Part shown: positions 41,848 through 52,259 of the stretch, one piece after another
How the letters are laid out: each line of letters begins with the position of its first letter
Position numbering within the stretch: position 1 is the stretch's first letter
DNA from: Microbacterium luteolum
GTDB taxonomy: Bacteria > Actinomycetota > Actinomycetes > Actinomycetales > Microbacteriaceae
Reading direction: 5' to 3'
Length of the DNA: 64,000 nucleotides
NCBI RefSeq assembly: GCF_039533965.1
Contig: NZ_BAAAUN010000001.1
Coordinates: forward strand, 2,950,950 to 3,014,949
The notes under the pieces: model-generated
What the model was told of the DNA's origin: nothing
Database searches by the model: none
What the model saw: the letters and a program-made list of their open reading frames with translations, nothing else
Translations under genes and position numbers: made by a program

Positions 41848-42741
41848 ATGACGACCATCACCCTGGGCAAGAACCAGTACGGCAAGGCGGAGGTCCGTGT
41901 CGTCCGCGTCACGCGGGACACCGCCCGCCATGAGATCGAGGATCTCAACGTCACCTCGCAGCTGCGGGGCGACTTCGCCGACGCCCACTTCACCGGCGAC
42001 AACGCGAACGTCGTCGCGACGGACACGCAGAAGAACACGGTCTACGCCTTCGCCAAGGACGGCATCGGCAGCCCCGAGGAGTACCTGCTGCGTCTCGGCC
42101 GCCACTTCACCGGCGAGTTCGACTGGGTGACCGGCGGTCGCTGGGAGGCCGACCAGTACACCTGGGAGCGCATCGACGTCGACGGACAGGGCCACGACCA
42201 CTCGTTCGTGCGCGGCGGAACCGAGACCAGGACCGCCCTCGTCGAGATCGACGGCGAGCAGACCACGATCATCGCCGGCTTGACCGACCTCAAGGTGCTC
42301 AAGTCGACCGAGAGCGGCTTCGTCGGCTACCCGAAGGATCGGTACACGACGCTGAAGGAGACGACCGATCGCATCCTCGCGACCTCGGTCACCGCGAAGT
42401 GGCGCTACAACCGCAACGACCTCGACTTCAACGCGGCGTTCGCCGACGTCCGCCGCCTGCTGCTCGAGGCCTTCTCGGCCAACTACTCGTACGCGCTGCA
42501 GAACACGCTGCACGACATGGCCGCAGCCGTGCTCGAGGCGCACGACGAGATCGACGAGATCCGCTTCTCCACGCCGAACAGCCACCACTTCGTCGTGGAC
42601 CTGTCGCCGTTCGGCCTGGAGAACCCCAACGAGGTGTTCTACGCCGCCGACCGCCCGTACGGCCTGATCGAGGCATCCTTCCTCCGCGAGGGAGCGGATG
42701 CCGACCACCGCGTGTGGGACGGCGTCGCCGGATTCTGCTGA
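41848..42741 (+). CDS. Urate oxidase (factor-independent)
   Basis: A 297-residue uricase of the tandem T-fold family. The catalytic Lys lies in GKNQYGKAEVRVVRV, the Thr in VVATDTQKNTVYAFAKDG, and the substrate-binding regions include FVGYPKDRYTTLKETTDRI, ALQNTLHDMA and EIRFSTPNSHHFVVDL. It oxidises urate with oxygen to 5-hydroxyisourate and hydrogen peroxide. It is the last gene of the operon and is followed 2 bp later by a strong terminator hairpin. Confidence 0.95.
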   Translation: MTTITLGKNQYGKAEVRVVRVTRDTARHEIEDLNVTSQLRGDFADAHFTGDNANVVATDTQKNTVYAFAKDGIGSPEEYLLRLGRHFTGEFDWVTGGRWEADQYTWERIDVDGQGHDHSFVRGGTETRTALVEIDGEQTTIIAGLTDLKVLKSTESGFVGYPKDRYTTLKETTDRILATSVTAKWRYNRNDLDFNAAFADVRRLLLEAFSANYSYALQNTLHDMAAAVLEAHDEIDEIRFSTPNSHHFVVDLSPFGLENPNEVFYAADRPYGLIEASFLREGADADHRVWDGVAGFC

Positions 42742-42743
42742 GC

Positions 42744-42779
42744 CGGCTGACCTGAGCCGGTAGCGGCTCAGGTCAGCCG
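42744..42779. terminator. Bidirectional hairpin terminator between uricase and SDR genes
   Basis: A perfect 16-bp stem with GTAG loop: arms 42744-42759 (CGGCTGACCTGAGCCG) and 42764-42779. It sits just after the uricase stop, and the convergent SDR gene stop lies inside the right arm. There is no T run, which is usual for high-GC actinobacterial terminators. Confidence 0.8.
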
Positions 42780-43519
42780 CGCCCGCCGAACGGCATCCCG
42801 GCCGCTGCGATGGTCAGCGTCGAGATGTTCGATTCGGCGGGCAGCTGCGCCATGAACAGCACGGCGCGCGCGGCATCCGCCACGTCGAACGTCGGCTCCA
42901 CGCGCCGCGACCCGTCGGGTTGCAGCGCACCGGAGCTCGCGCCGACCTCGCTCATGATCGAGGTGCGTGCGTTCCCGATGTCGATCTGACCGCAGGAGAT
43001 GCCGTGCGCGCGGCCGTCGAGGTCGATCGACTTCGTCAGTCCGCTGATCGCGTGCTTGCTCACCGTGTACGCCACGGAGAGCGGTCGGGGGACGTGTGCC
43101 GAGATCGATCCGTTGTTGATGATGCGGCCGCCGGACGGCTGCTGCGCGATCATCGCGCGCATCGCGGCGCGCGCGCACAGCAGCGAGCCGGTGAGGTTCA
43201 CGTCGAGCGTGCGCTGCCAGTCGTCGAGCGAGATCTCGGCCGCCGATGCGGATGGACCGAAGGCGCCGGCGTTGTTGAACAGCAGGTCCACGCGCCCCCA
43301 TTCGGCCACGGCGCGGGCGAACAGCGCCTCGACCTCGGCCTCGACCGTCACGTCGGTCGGCACGACGAGGGCGTGCGGATGCCCGTCCGCGGTCTCGCGG
43401 AGGGCGTCTTCGCGGCGACCGGCGAGCACCACCCGGAAATCGGCCTCGAGCAGGGTACGGGTGACCGCGCGACCGATACCCGAACCCGCGCCCGTCACGA
43501 CGGCGATGCGTCCGCTCAT
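42773..43519 (-). CDS. Short-chain dehydrogenase/reductase
   Basis: A 248-residue SDR. The NAD(P) motif is VVTGAGSGIGRAVTRTL at residues 7-23, NNAG is present in DLLFNNAGAFGPS, and the active site is the YxxxK in VAYTVSKHAISG with the Ser about 14 residues before (NNGSISAH). The acidic residue after strand 2 is replaced by AGRRED, which favours NADP. It is encoded 16 bp after the IclR gene in the same direction. Substrate unknown; a role in glyoxylate or hydroxy-acid reduction is only suggested by position. Confidence 0.9.
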   Translation of the reverse strand: MSGRIAVVTGAGSGIGRAVTRTLLEADFRVVLAGRREDALRETADGHPHALVVPTDVTVEAEVEALFARAVAEWGRVDLLFNNAGAFGPSASAAEISLDDWQRTLDVNLTGSLLCARAAMRAMIAQQPSGGRIINNGSISAHVPRPLSVAYTVSKHAISGLTKSIDLDGRAHGISCGQIDIGNARTSIMSEVGASSGALQPDGSRRVEPTFDVADAARAVLFMAQLPAESNISTLTIAAAGMPFGGRG

Positions 43520-43535
43520 GCTGACATCTCCCGGA

Positions 43536-44303
43536 TCAGGCGGTGAGCTCGGCGCTGATCTCCTCGGCGGCACGGCGCAGCAGCGGCACTGCGCGGCCGC
43601 CGAACGCGTCGTCGACGCGGGAGATCGGACCCGACACCGACACGGCGGTCGGGGTGGGGGCGTCGGGGACGGCCATCGAGAAGCAGCGGACGCCGATCTC
43701 CTGTTCCTGGTCGTCGATCGCGTAGCCGCGTTCGCGGATCCGATCGAGCTCGGCGAGGAGATCGTCGATCGAGCCGAGGCTGAATTCCGTCGGTGTCGGC
43801 ATGCCGGCACGACTCACGATGCCGCGTACGGTCTCGTCCGGGAGCTGGGCGAGGATCGCCTTGCCGACGCCCGTGTCATGCAGGTGTGCGCGGCGGCCGA
43901 CCTCGGTGAACATGCGCATCGAGTGCAGCGAGGGCACCTGCGCGACGTAGACGACCATGTCGCCGTCGAGGACCGCCATGTTGGCGCTCTCGCCGAGCTC
44001 GTCGACGAGGCGCTTGAGCTGCGGGCGCGCGAGGGCGCCGAACTGCCGGGAGGCTCCCTCGCCGATGCGGATGAGCTTGGGTCCGAGCGCGTAGCGGCGG
44101 TTGGGCAGCTGCCGGGCGTATCCGAGCGACACCAGCGTGCGCAGCAGGCGGTGGATCGTCGGGAGCGGAAGGTCGGTGGAGGCCGCGAGCTCGCTGAGCG
44201 TCACATCGCCGCCGGCGTCGGTCACCAGCTCGATGAGCTCGAAGACGCGCTCCACCGACTGCACGCCGGATCCGGCGCTCTTCGGGGTCTTGGTATCGGT
44301 CAT
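43536..44303 (-). CDS. IclR-family regulator, probable regulator of purine/glyoxylate genes
   Basis: A 255-residue IclR-type protein. The N-terminal winged helix is VFELIELVTDAGGDVTLSEL then STDLPLPTIHRLLRTLVSLG. The C-terminal GAF-like effector domain contains MVVYVAQVPSLHSMRMF, GRRAHLHDTGVGKAILAQL and ERGYAIDDQEQEIGVRCFS. AllR and related glyoxylate- or allantoin-responsive regulators belong to this family. It diverges from the malic enzyme operon and is central among eight matching operator-like sites, so it is the best candidate for the regulon controller. Confidence 0.9.
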   Translation of the reverse strand: MTDTKTPKSAGSGVQSVERVFELIELVTDAGGDVTLSELAASTDLPLPTIHRLLRTLVSLGYARQLPNRRYALGPKLIRIGEGASRQFGALARPQLKRLVDELGESANMAVLDGDMVVYVAQVPSLHSMRMFTEVGRRAHLHDTGVGKAILAQLPDETVRGIVSRAGMPTPTEFSLGSIDDLLAELDRIRERGYAIDDQEQEIGVRCFSMAVPDAPTPTAVSVSGPISRVDDAFGGRAVPLLRRAAEEISAELTA

Positions 44304-44382
44304 CGGATCCTCCGTCGTGTTGCGATCATTCCATCATGCGAGAGAGGCATGTCGAAACCAACGCGCGCAAACGTCTCTGTGG

Positions 44383-44411
44383 TTGCCTCATACTTCCATA
44401 AAGTAGATAAT
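44383..44411 (+). promoter_or_regulatory. Promoter of malic enzyme operon
   Basis: TTGCCT (44383-44388) and GATAAT (44406-44411) with a 17-bp spacer. An operator-like site begins 4 bp after -10. Confidence 0.6.
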
Positions 44412-44414
44412 AGA

Positions 44415-44429
44415 GTCCACGATACGAAA
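44415..44429 (+). promoter_or_regulatory. Purine-regulon operator, site D
   Basis: GTCCACGATACGAAA covers the predicted start point of the malic enzyme transcript, a position expected to block transcription. Confidence 0.55.
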
Positions 44430-44444
44430 AACATGGGAGGAATC

Positions 44445-45851
44445 ATGGCGAATCCGGGTCCCGGAAACTCCATCACGCTGCGGATCGACGCGCCGTCGAA
44501 CTTCAGCGTCACCAGCGAGCTCGCCGTGGCGGCGGCGGATGCCGGGGCGGCGGTCACCGCGCTCGACGTCGTCGAGTCGCATCCCTCGACGATCGTGGTC
44601 GACCTGACCTGCAACACCGCGGGGGAGGAGCACGTCGAGCGCGTGCGCGCCGCGATCGACGCGCTCGAGGGCGTCACTGTCCGGCTCGTCAGCGACCGCA
44701 CCTTCCTGATGCACCTCGGCGGCAAACTCGAGGTCGTGCCGCGCGTTCCGCTGCGCAATCGCGACGACCTCTCCCGCGCCTACACGCCCGGCGTCGCCCG
44801 CGTCTGCCTGGCGATCGCCGAGGACAAGAGCAAGGCGCGTCAGCTGACCGTCAAGCGCAACACGATCGCCGTCGTCACCGACGGCACCGCCGTGCTCGGG
44901 CTCGGAGACATCGGCCCCGAAGCCGCCCTTCCCGTCATGGAGGGCAAGGCCGCGCTGTTCAAGCAGTTCGCGAACGTCGATGCGTGGCCGGTCTGCCTCG
45001 ACACCAAGGACACCGAGGAGATCATCTCGATCGTCAAGGCGATCGCCCCGGTCTACGGCGGCGTGAACCTCGAGGACATCGCCGCCCCCCGCTGCTTCGA
45101 GATCGAGGCGCGCCTGCGCGAGGAGCTCGACATCCCCGTCTTCCACGACGACCAGCACGGCACCGCCATCGTGACGCTCGCCGCCCTGGGCAACGCGCTC
45201 AAGGTGGTCGGGAAGAGGATCGAGGACGTCCGCATCGTCGTCTCCGGTGTCGGCGCCGCCGGCAACGCGATCGTGCAGCTGCTGCTCGCCGAGGGTGCAC
45301 GCGACATCGTCGCGTGCGGCCGGGACGGCGCGATCCACTCGGACGCCGAGTACGTCGACGCGCACCGCACCGAGCTCGCGGCGACCACGAACCCGCGCGG
45401 GTTCCAGGGCACATTGAAGGAGGCCCTGGTCGACGCCGACGTGTTCATCGGCGTGAGCGCCCCGAACATCCTCGTCGAGGACGACATCGCCGCCATGGCG
45501 GACGACGCGATCGTGTTCGCGATGGCGAACCCCGTGCCCGAGGTCGACCCGATCGTCGCGTCGCGGCATGCCGCCGTCGTGGCGACCGGTCGCAGCGACT
45601 TCCCGAACCAGATCAACAACGTGCTGGCGTTCCCCGGTGTCTTCCGTGGCCTGCTGGACGCGGGCGTGTCCGACATCACCGCGCCTATGCTGGTCGCAGC
45701 CGCCGAGGCGATCGCCTCGCGCGTGGGAGACGACGAGCTCAATGCGAGCTTCATCATCCCCAGCGTGTTCGATCCCCTGGTGGCCGGCGCGGTGGCCGAG
45801 GCGATCGTCCGCGTCGCCTCGTCCTCTTCCGTCGCCTCGAGCAAGGAGTGA
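44445..45851 (+). CDS. NAD(P)-dependent malic enzyme with N-terminal ACT-like domain
   Basis: A 468-residue protein. Residues 1-80 form an ACT-like ligand domain (ITLRIDAPSNFSVTSELAVA). The malic enzyme part begins near residue 95 with AYTPGVARVCLAIAEDKS, then IAVVTDGTAVLGLGDIGPEA, the metal site FHDDQHGTAIV, the dinucleotide motif VSGVGAAGNAI and FPNQINNVLAFPG. It decarboxylates malate to pyruvate. GGGAGG precedes the ATG at 44445; ATG 44433 is less well placed. It leads an operon with the DUF6986 protein and ureidoglycine aminohydrolase. Confidence 0.93.
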   Translation: MANPGPGNSITLRIDAPSNFSVTSELAVAAADAGAAVTALDVVESHPSTIVVDLTCNTAGEEHVERVRAAIDALEGVTVRLVSDRTFLMHLGGKLEVVPRVPLRNRDDLSRAYTPGVARVCLAIAEDKSKARQLTVKRNTIAVVTDGTAVLGLGDIGPEAALPVMEGKAALFKQFANVDAWPVCLDTKDTEEIISIVKAIAPVYGGVNLEDIAAPRCFEIEARLREELDIPVFHDDQHGTAIVTLAALGNALKVVGKRIEDVRIVVSGVGAAGNAIVQLLLAEGARDIVACGRDGAIHSDAEYVDAHRTELAATTNPRGFQGTLKEALVDADVFIGVSAPNILVEDDIAAMADDAIVFAMANPVPEVDPIVASRHAAVVATGRSDFPNQINNVLAFPGVFRGLLDAGVSDITAPMLVAAAEAIASRVGDDELNASFIIPSVFDPLVAGAVAEAIVRVASSSSVASSKE

Positions 45852-45856
45852 GCACC

Positions 45857-47149
45857 GTGGCCGCCAGTGTCGAACAGCGCAGCTCCACTCTGGGCGAGGA
45901 CGACCTCACCGACATCGACGCCCGGCTCGCGGGAACGGACGCGCTCCTCTCGACCGCGTACCCCGGAGACGACGGCAGCCGCCAGCCGGTGCACACGCTC
46001 TACGTTCCCGCCGACCGCTTCACGCCCGACCTGCCTGCACGTCTCGGCGCGGAGGCGGCCGCGGCCGTCACCGCGTTCGGGGGCATGACGGCGCTGGCGG
46101 ACGCCGTCGGCCTCGGTGACCTCGCCGAGCAGCTGGCTCCCCTCGTGGAGGCCAAGCTGCAGCGCGAGCCGATCGAAGACCTGCGCCTGGACTTCGAAGA
46201 CGGCTACGGCGCGCGACCGGATGCCGAGGAGGATTCCGACGCGATCCTGGCCGCCGAGCGCGTGGCCCAGGCCGTGGCCGCCGGGACCGCGCCGCCGTTC
46301 ATCGGCATCCGCTTCAAGTGCTTCGAGGCGCCGACGCGTCGCCGCGGCATCCGCACTCTCGATCTGTTCCTGACCGCCCTCGCGGCCGCGGGACCCCTGC
46401 CGGCCGGACTCGTGCTGACGCTGCCCAAGGTGACCACGGTCGCGCAGGTCGAGGCGATGGTCGTGCTCTGCGAGCGCTTCGAGGAGCGGCTGGGTCTCGC
46501 GCCCGGACGGCTGCGCTTCGAGGTGCAGATGGAGACGCCGCAGCTGATCATCGCCGCCGACGGCTCCGTTCCGGTGGCGACCCTGCTGCACCGCGCGAAG
46601 GGTCGCGTCACGGCGCTGCACTACGGCACCTACGACTACAGCGCCTCGCTGCAGATCGCTGCCGCGCACCAGTCGATGGAGCATCCGGCCGCCGACTACG
46701 CGAAGCAGGTCATGCAGGTGGCCGTCGCCGAGACCGGCGTACGCCTGTCCGACGGGTCGACCAATGTCATCCCGGTCGGCGATCCGGATCACGTGCGCGC
46801 GGCCTGGCAGCTGCACGCGCGCCTGGTGCGGCGCTCGCTCGAGCGCGGCTACTACCAGGGGTGGGACCTGCATGCCGCCCAGCTGCCGACCCGCTATCTC
46901 GCCACGTACGCGTTCTACCGCGAGGGCTTCCCCGCCGCCGCGCGTCGCCTCGACAACTACCTGCACGGCAGCGACGCGACGATCATGGACGAGCCGGCCA
47001 CCGCCCGTGCTCTCGCGCGTTTCGTCGTGCGCGGGCTGGAGTGTGGGGCCGTCACCGAGGCGGAGGTGCGGGATGCCGCTGCCGCCGCACCCGCGGAGCT
47101 GATCAGGCTCGCGCATCCGAAGCTCGCCGTATCCGAGGAGAACTCATGA
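45857..47149 (+). CDS. DUF6986 family protein, HpcH/HpaI-aldolase/citrate-lyase-like
   Basis: A 430-residue TIM-barrel protein related to HpcH/HpaI aldolases. Seen are LRLDFEDGYGARPDAEED with an acidic metal site, FIGIRFKCFEAPTRRRGIRT, LPKVTTVAQVEAMV, RFEVQMETPQLI with a second metal-ligand Glu, and LHYGTYDYSASLQI. GTG at 45857 is favoured over GTG at 45848 because AAGGAG is correctly spaced from it. The relatives include malate-synthase-like enzymes such as CLYBL, so a role in condensing glyoxylate with acetyl-CoA next to malic enzyme is attractive but unproven. Confidence 0.85.
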   Translation: MAASVEQRSSTLGEDDLTDIDARLAGTDALLSTAYPGDDGSRQPVHTLYVPADRFTPDLPARLGAEAAAAVTAFGGMTALADAVGLGDLAEQLAPLVEAKLQREPIEDLRLDFEDGYGARPDAEEDSDAILAAERVAQAVAAGTAPPFIGIRFKCFEAPTRRRGIRTLDLFLTALAAAGPLPAGLVLTLPKVTTVAQVEAMVVLCERFEERLGLAPGRLRFEVQMETPQLIIAADGSVPVATLLHRAKGRVTALHYGTYDYSASLQIAAAHQSMEHPAADYAKQVMQVAVAETGVRLSDGSTNVIPVGDPDHVRAAWQLHARLVRRSLERGYYQGWDLHAAQLPTRYLATYAFYREGFPAAARRLDNYLHGSDATIMDEPATARALARFVVRGLECGAVTEAEVRDAAAAAPAELIRLAHPKLAVSEENS

Positions 47150-47973
47150 GCACCCCCGCACGCACCTACTACACGCCCGCCGGCGGTCTTCCCGGCCAGT
47201 CCGCGCTGCTGACCGACCGGGCTGTCGTGAAGCTCGCCTACACGGTCATCCCGAAGGGCGTGCTGCGCGACATCGTCACCAGCAGCCTCCCCGGCTTCAC
47301 GAACACCCGCGCGTGGATCATCGCCCGGCCGACGCCCAGCTCGGCGACGACCTTCTCGCAGTTGATCGTCGAGATCGCTCCCGGCGGCGGGGCGGCCAAG
47401 CCCGAGGTCGAAGCGGGCGTGGAGGGCGTCGTGTTCGTCACGACCGGGTCTCTCACGCTGACCCTCGACGGAGAGCGGCACGTGCTCGAGGAGGGTGGAT
47501 ACGCCTTCCTCGCCCCGGGTGCCACCTGGTCGCTCGCCAACGAGGGCGACACGATCACGAGCTTCCACTGGATCCGCAAGGCGTACGAGTGGCTCGATGA
47601 CGTCGACGCACCGGCATCCTTCGTCACCAGCGACAAGGACATCGAGCCGACCTCCATGCCCGACACCGACGACGTGTGGGCGACCACCCGCTTCTCGGAC
47701 GCGAGCGACCTCGCGCACGACATGCAGGTGAACATCGTGACCTTCAAGCCGGGCGGCTCGATCCCGTTCGCCGAGACGCACGTCATGGAGCACGGTCTGT
47801 TCGTGCTGCAGGGAAAGGCCGTCTACCGCCTGAACGACGACTGGGTCGAGGTCGAGGCGGGCGACTACATGCTGCTGCGCGCCTTCTGCCCGCAGGCCTG
47901 CTACGCCGGCGGCCCCGAGGACTTCCGCTACCTGCTCTACAAGGACATGAACCGCCAGATCCGCCTGACCTGA
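47146..47973 (+). CDS. allE: (S)-ureidoglycine aminohydrolase
   Basis: A 275-residue bicupin. It has TYYTPAGGLPGQSALLTDRA at the start, a first cupin with EGVVFVTTGSLTLTLDGERH, and a second with the manganese-site block FAETHVMEHGLFVLQGKAVY, ending YKDMNRQI. The enzyme releases ammonia from (S)-ureidoglycine, the product of allantoate hydrolysis, giving ureidoglycolate. The start overlaps the DUF6986 stop (ATGA). Confidence 0.93.
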   Translation: MSTPARTYYTPAGGLPGQSALLTDRAVVKLAYTVIPKGVLRDIVTSSLPGFTNTRAWIIARPTPSSATTFSQLIVEIAPGGGAAKPEVEAGVEGVVFVTTGSLTLTLDGERHVLEEGGYAFLAPGATWSLANEGDTITSFHWIRKAYEWLDDVDAPASFVTSDKDIEPTSMPDTDDVWATTRFSDASDLAHDMQVNIVTFKPGGSIPFAETHVMEHGLFVLQGKAVYRLNDDWVEVEAGDYMLLRAFCPQACYAGGPEDFRYLLYKDMNRQIRLT

Positions 47974-48009
47974 CGTCATATTCTCGGTGGCTGGTGCGAG
48001 GATCGTCGC

Positions 48010-48570
48010 ATGAGCCTCTTCGAACGATTTCGTTCCAGTCCGGCGACCGACGCCGACGGCGTGCGAGGGACGGCACAAGTCGTGACCGTTTCGGTGCACC
48101 ACGGCGACACCGTCAACCAGACCTGCGAGATGCAACTGGTGATCAGCGCTCCCGGCGTCGAGCCTCTTGCGATCGAGTTCTCCGGCACCGTGAAGCGCAA
48201 GGTCTGGCCCATGCCCGGCGCCCTGCTGCCGATCGTGGTCGACCCGGCCAACCCGGTCGACTACCGGATCCTGTGGGACCAGGTCGTGCTGGCCAAGGAT
48301 GCTGCCCGGGCCAAGGCCGAGGGCGTCGCCGCCCTGCGGCGGGGTGAGCCGGTCGACGTCGGCCTGCTGTTCGGCGAAGTGTTCCTGAGCGGTGCCAACG
48401 TGCAGGTCGTCGGCGACATCTCTCGCCTCACCGAGGACGAGAAGACCGGGCTCCGGATGTTCGCCGTGGATCACACCATCAGCCGACTGGAGCGCCTCGC
48501 CGCGTTGCGCGACGGCGGCGCGATCACCGAGGCCGAGTTCGCGATCCAGAAGGCGAAGGTTCTGGACTGA
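48010..48570 (+). CDS. Hypothetical protein with C-terminal SHOCT domain
   Basis: A 186-residue soluble protein. The N-terminal 95 residues are beta-rich (GTAQVVTVSVHHGDTVNQTC and MQLVISAPGVEPLAIEFSG). The last 30 residues, ISRLERLAALRDGGAITEAE then FAIQKAKVLD, are a SHOCT motif, a short helical hairpin found at the C-terminus of many bacterial proteins. It follows the allE gene after 36 bp but has no obvious role in the pathway. Confidence 0.8.
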   Translation: MSLFERFRSSPATDADGVRGTAQVVTVSVHHGDTVNQTCEMQLVISAPGVEPLAIEFSGTVKRKVWPMPGALLPIVVDPANPVDYRILWDQVVLAKDAARAKAEGVAALRRGEPVDVGLLFGEVFLSGANVQVVGDISRLTEDEKTGLRMFAVDHTISRLERLAALRDGGAITEAEFAIQKAKVLD

Positions 48571-48663
48571 CTCCTGGGGTAGGGGTGTAGTCGCATCTCG
48601 GCTGCGCCTGAACCGCGGGAGCCGGGAACACCTCCGTAGGCGGTGGGAGCACGCACCGTGTCG

Positions 48664-48693
48664 TTGACATCGCCGCGGGGTTCAGCGTACTCT
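48664..48693 (+). promoter_or_regulatory. Promoter of hyi-glxR-gcl-glxK-allB operon
   Basis: TTGACA (48664-48669) and TACTCT (48688-48693) with an 18-bp spacer. It is identical in its -10 region (TACTCTTTTCA) to the promoter at 38312-38340. Confidence 0.65.
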
Positions 48694-48714
48694 TTTCACT
48701 AACAGGAATTTAAC

Positions 48715-48729
48715 TTCCACGATCCGAAA
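48715..48729 (+). promoter_or_regulatory. Purine-regulon operator, site E
   Basis: TTCCACGATCCGAAA, 27 bp after the start of -10 and 14 bp before the hyi ATG. Confidence 0.6.
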
Positions 48730-48743
48730 TCAAGGATGAACCC

Positions 48744-49544
48744 ATGAGCTACACCGTGAACGCCTCGATCCTGCTGACCGAGCTGCCTCTCCTGGAGCGC
48801 CCGGCCGCCGCTGAGGCCGCCGGCTTCGACGCCGTGGAGTTCTGGTGGCCGTTCAGCTCGGCCGTCCCCGCGCAGGAAGAGGTCGACGCGTTCGTCGCCG
48901 CGATCCAGGATGCGGGCGTGCAGCTCACCGGCCTCAACTTCTTCGCCGGTGACATGCCGGCCGGCGACCGCGGACTGGTCTCCTGGATCGGTCGCGAAGA
49001 CGAGTTCCGCGCCAACGTCGACGTCGTCGTCGGCATCGGCCAGCGCCTCGGCACGAAGGCTTTCAACGCCCTTTACGGCAACCGCATCGAGGGCGCTGAC
49101 GCGCAGGCGCAGGACGACCTGGCGGTGCAGAACCTCGCGATCGCGGGCGCTGCGGTCGCGAAGATCGGCGGCATCGTGCTGCTCGAGCCGGTCTCCGGAA
49201 TGGACGCGTACCCGCTGAAGACCGCGGCCGACGCCCTGGCCATCATCGGCCGGGTCCGTGACGAGCACGGCGTCGACAGCATCCGCCTGCTCGCCGACTT
49301 CTACCACCTGGCTGTGAACGGCGACGATGTCGCTGCGGTCATCGCCGGGCACGCGGGGGAGTTCGGGCACATCCAGATCGCCGACGCCCCCGGGCGCGGA
49401 GAGCCCGGCACCGGCGACCTGCCGCTGACCGAATGGATCGACGCCGCTCGCGCCGGCGGATACACCGGACCCATCGGCCTCGAGTACAAGGCCACCCAGG
49501 CGGATGCCTTCGCCTGGCTGAACCGCGAAGGAGCGAACTCATGA
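48744..49544 (+). CDS. hyi: Hydroxypyruvate isomerase
   Basis: A 266-residue TIM-barrel isomerase of the Hyi family. Seen are AAAEAAGFDAVEFWWPFSS, the conserved Glu in VLLEPVSGMDAYPL, LLADFYHLAVNGDD with a metal-site Asp and His, HIQIADAPGRGEPGTGDL and IGLEYKAT. It interconverts hydroxypyruvate and tartronate semialdehyde. It is the first gene of the glyoxylate-assimilation operon, and its stop overlaps the reductase gene by ATGA. Confidence 0.93.
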   Translation: MSYTVNASILLTELPLLERPAAAEAAGFDAVEFWWPFSSAVPAQEEVDAFVAAIQDAGVQLTGLNFFAGDMPAGDRGLVSWIGREDEFRANVDVVVGIGQRLGTKAFNALYGNRIEGADAQAQDDLAVQNLAIAGAAVAKIGGIVLLEPVSGMDAYPLKTAADALAIIGRVRDEHGVDSIRLLADFYHLAVNGDDVAAVIAGHAGEFGHIQIADAPGRGEPGTGDLPLTEWIDAARAGGYTGPIGLEYKATQADAFAWLNREGANS

Positions 49545-50416
49545 CCAGCATCGCCATCATCGGCCTCGGCATCATGGGCCTCCCCATGGCCAAGAACCTC
49601 GTCAAGGCCGGCTACGAGGTGACCGGGTTCAACCGCAGCCAGGAGCCCATCGACGCTCTCGTCGAAGCCGGCGGCACGGGAGCGACCAGCATCGCGGATG
49701 CCGTGAAGGATGCCGACGTCATCCTCACCATGGTCCCGGACTCGCCCGACGTCGAAGGCGTCGTCCGCGGCGAAGACGGCGTCTTCGCGAACGCCAAGGC
49801 CGGTGCCCTGTGGATCGACAACTCCTCGATCCGTCCCGACGTCGCCAAGACCCTCGCCGAAGAGGCCGTCGCCGCCGGCTTCGGAGCGGTCGACGCCCCG
49901 GTCTCCGGTGGCGAGCAGGGCGCGATCGACGGCGCGCTGTCGATCATGGTCGGCGGATCGCCTGAGCACTTCGCCGCTGCGGAGCCCGTCCTCAACGCGA
50001 TCGGCAAGACCATCGTGCACGTCGGACCCGCGGGCGCCGGCCAGACCGTCAAGGCCGCCAACCAGCTCATCGTCGCCGTGAACATCCAGGCTCTCAGCGA
50101 GGCCGTCGTCTTCCTCGAGGCCTTCGGCGTCGACACCGACGCGGCCCTCAAGGTCCTCGGCGGCGGACTCGCCGGCTCGAAGGTCCTCGACCAGAAGGGG
50201 CAGAAGATGCTGGACCGCGACTTCGCCCCCGGATTCCGTCTCGCCCTCCACAACAAGGATCTGGGCATCGTCACTGCAGCAGCTCGCTCCGTCGGGGTCA
50301 CCATCCCCCTCGGCGCCGCCGTCGCACAGCTCGTGAACGCCCTCGTCGCCCGCGGCGACGGCGCACTCGACCACTCCGGGCTCTTCACGCTCACCAACGA
50401 ACTCTCCGGCCGCTGA
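49541..50416 (+). CDS. glxR: 2-hydroxy-3-oxopropionate (tartronate semialdehyde) reductase
   Basis: A 291-residue beta-hydroxyacid dehydrogenase. The N-terminal dinucleotide motif is IAIIGLGIMGLPMAKNLVKA, the substrate loop is DAPVSGGEQGA, and the catalytic Lys is in GQTVKAANQLIVAVNIQAL. The DFAPGFRLALHNKDLGI block is typical of tartronate semialdehyde reductases. It reduces tartronate semialdehyde from Gcl to glycerate, which the next-but-one gene phosphorylates. Confidence 0.94.
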   Translation: MTSIAIIGLGIMGLPMAKNLVKAGYEVTGFNRSQEPIDALVEAGGTGATSIADAVKDADVILTMVPDSPDVEGVVRGEDGVFANAKAGALWIDNSSIRPDVAKTLAEEAVAAGFGAVDAPVSGGEQGAIDGALSIMVGGSPEHFAAAEPVLNAIGKTIVHVGPAGAGQTVKAANQLIVAVNIQALSEAVVFLEAFGVDTDAALKVLGGGLAGSKVLDQKGQKMLDRDFAPGFRLALHNKDLGIVTAAARSVGVTIPLGAAVAQLVNALVARGDGALDHSGLFTLTNELSGR

Positions 50417-50439
50417 CGCTTCGACAAGCTCAGCGACCC
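50417..50439. repeat. Short intergenic CTTCGACAAGCTCAGCG element
   Basis: The gap between glxR and gcl starts with a sequence of the CTTCGACAAGCTCAGCG type. Such elements are, from memory, frequent between genes in Microbacteriaceae. Only one copy was seen in this window. Confidence 0.35.
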
Positions 50440-50462
50440 AGAACTGACTTAAAGGACTTCTC

Positions 50463-52250
<1,788 letters not shown>

Positions 52251-52259
52251 TCACGTCGC

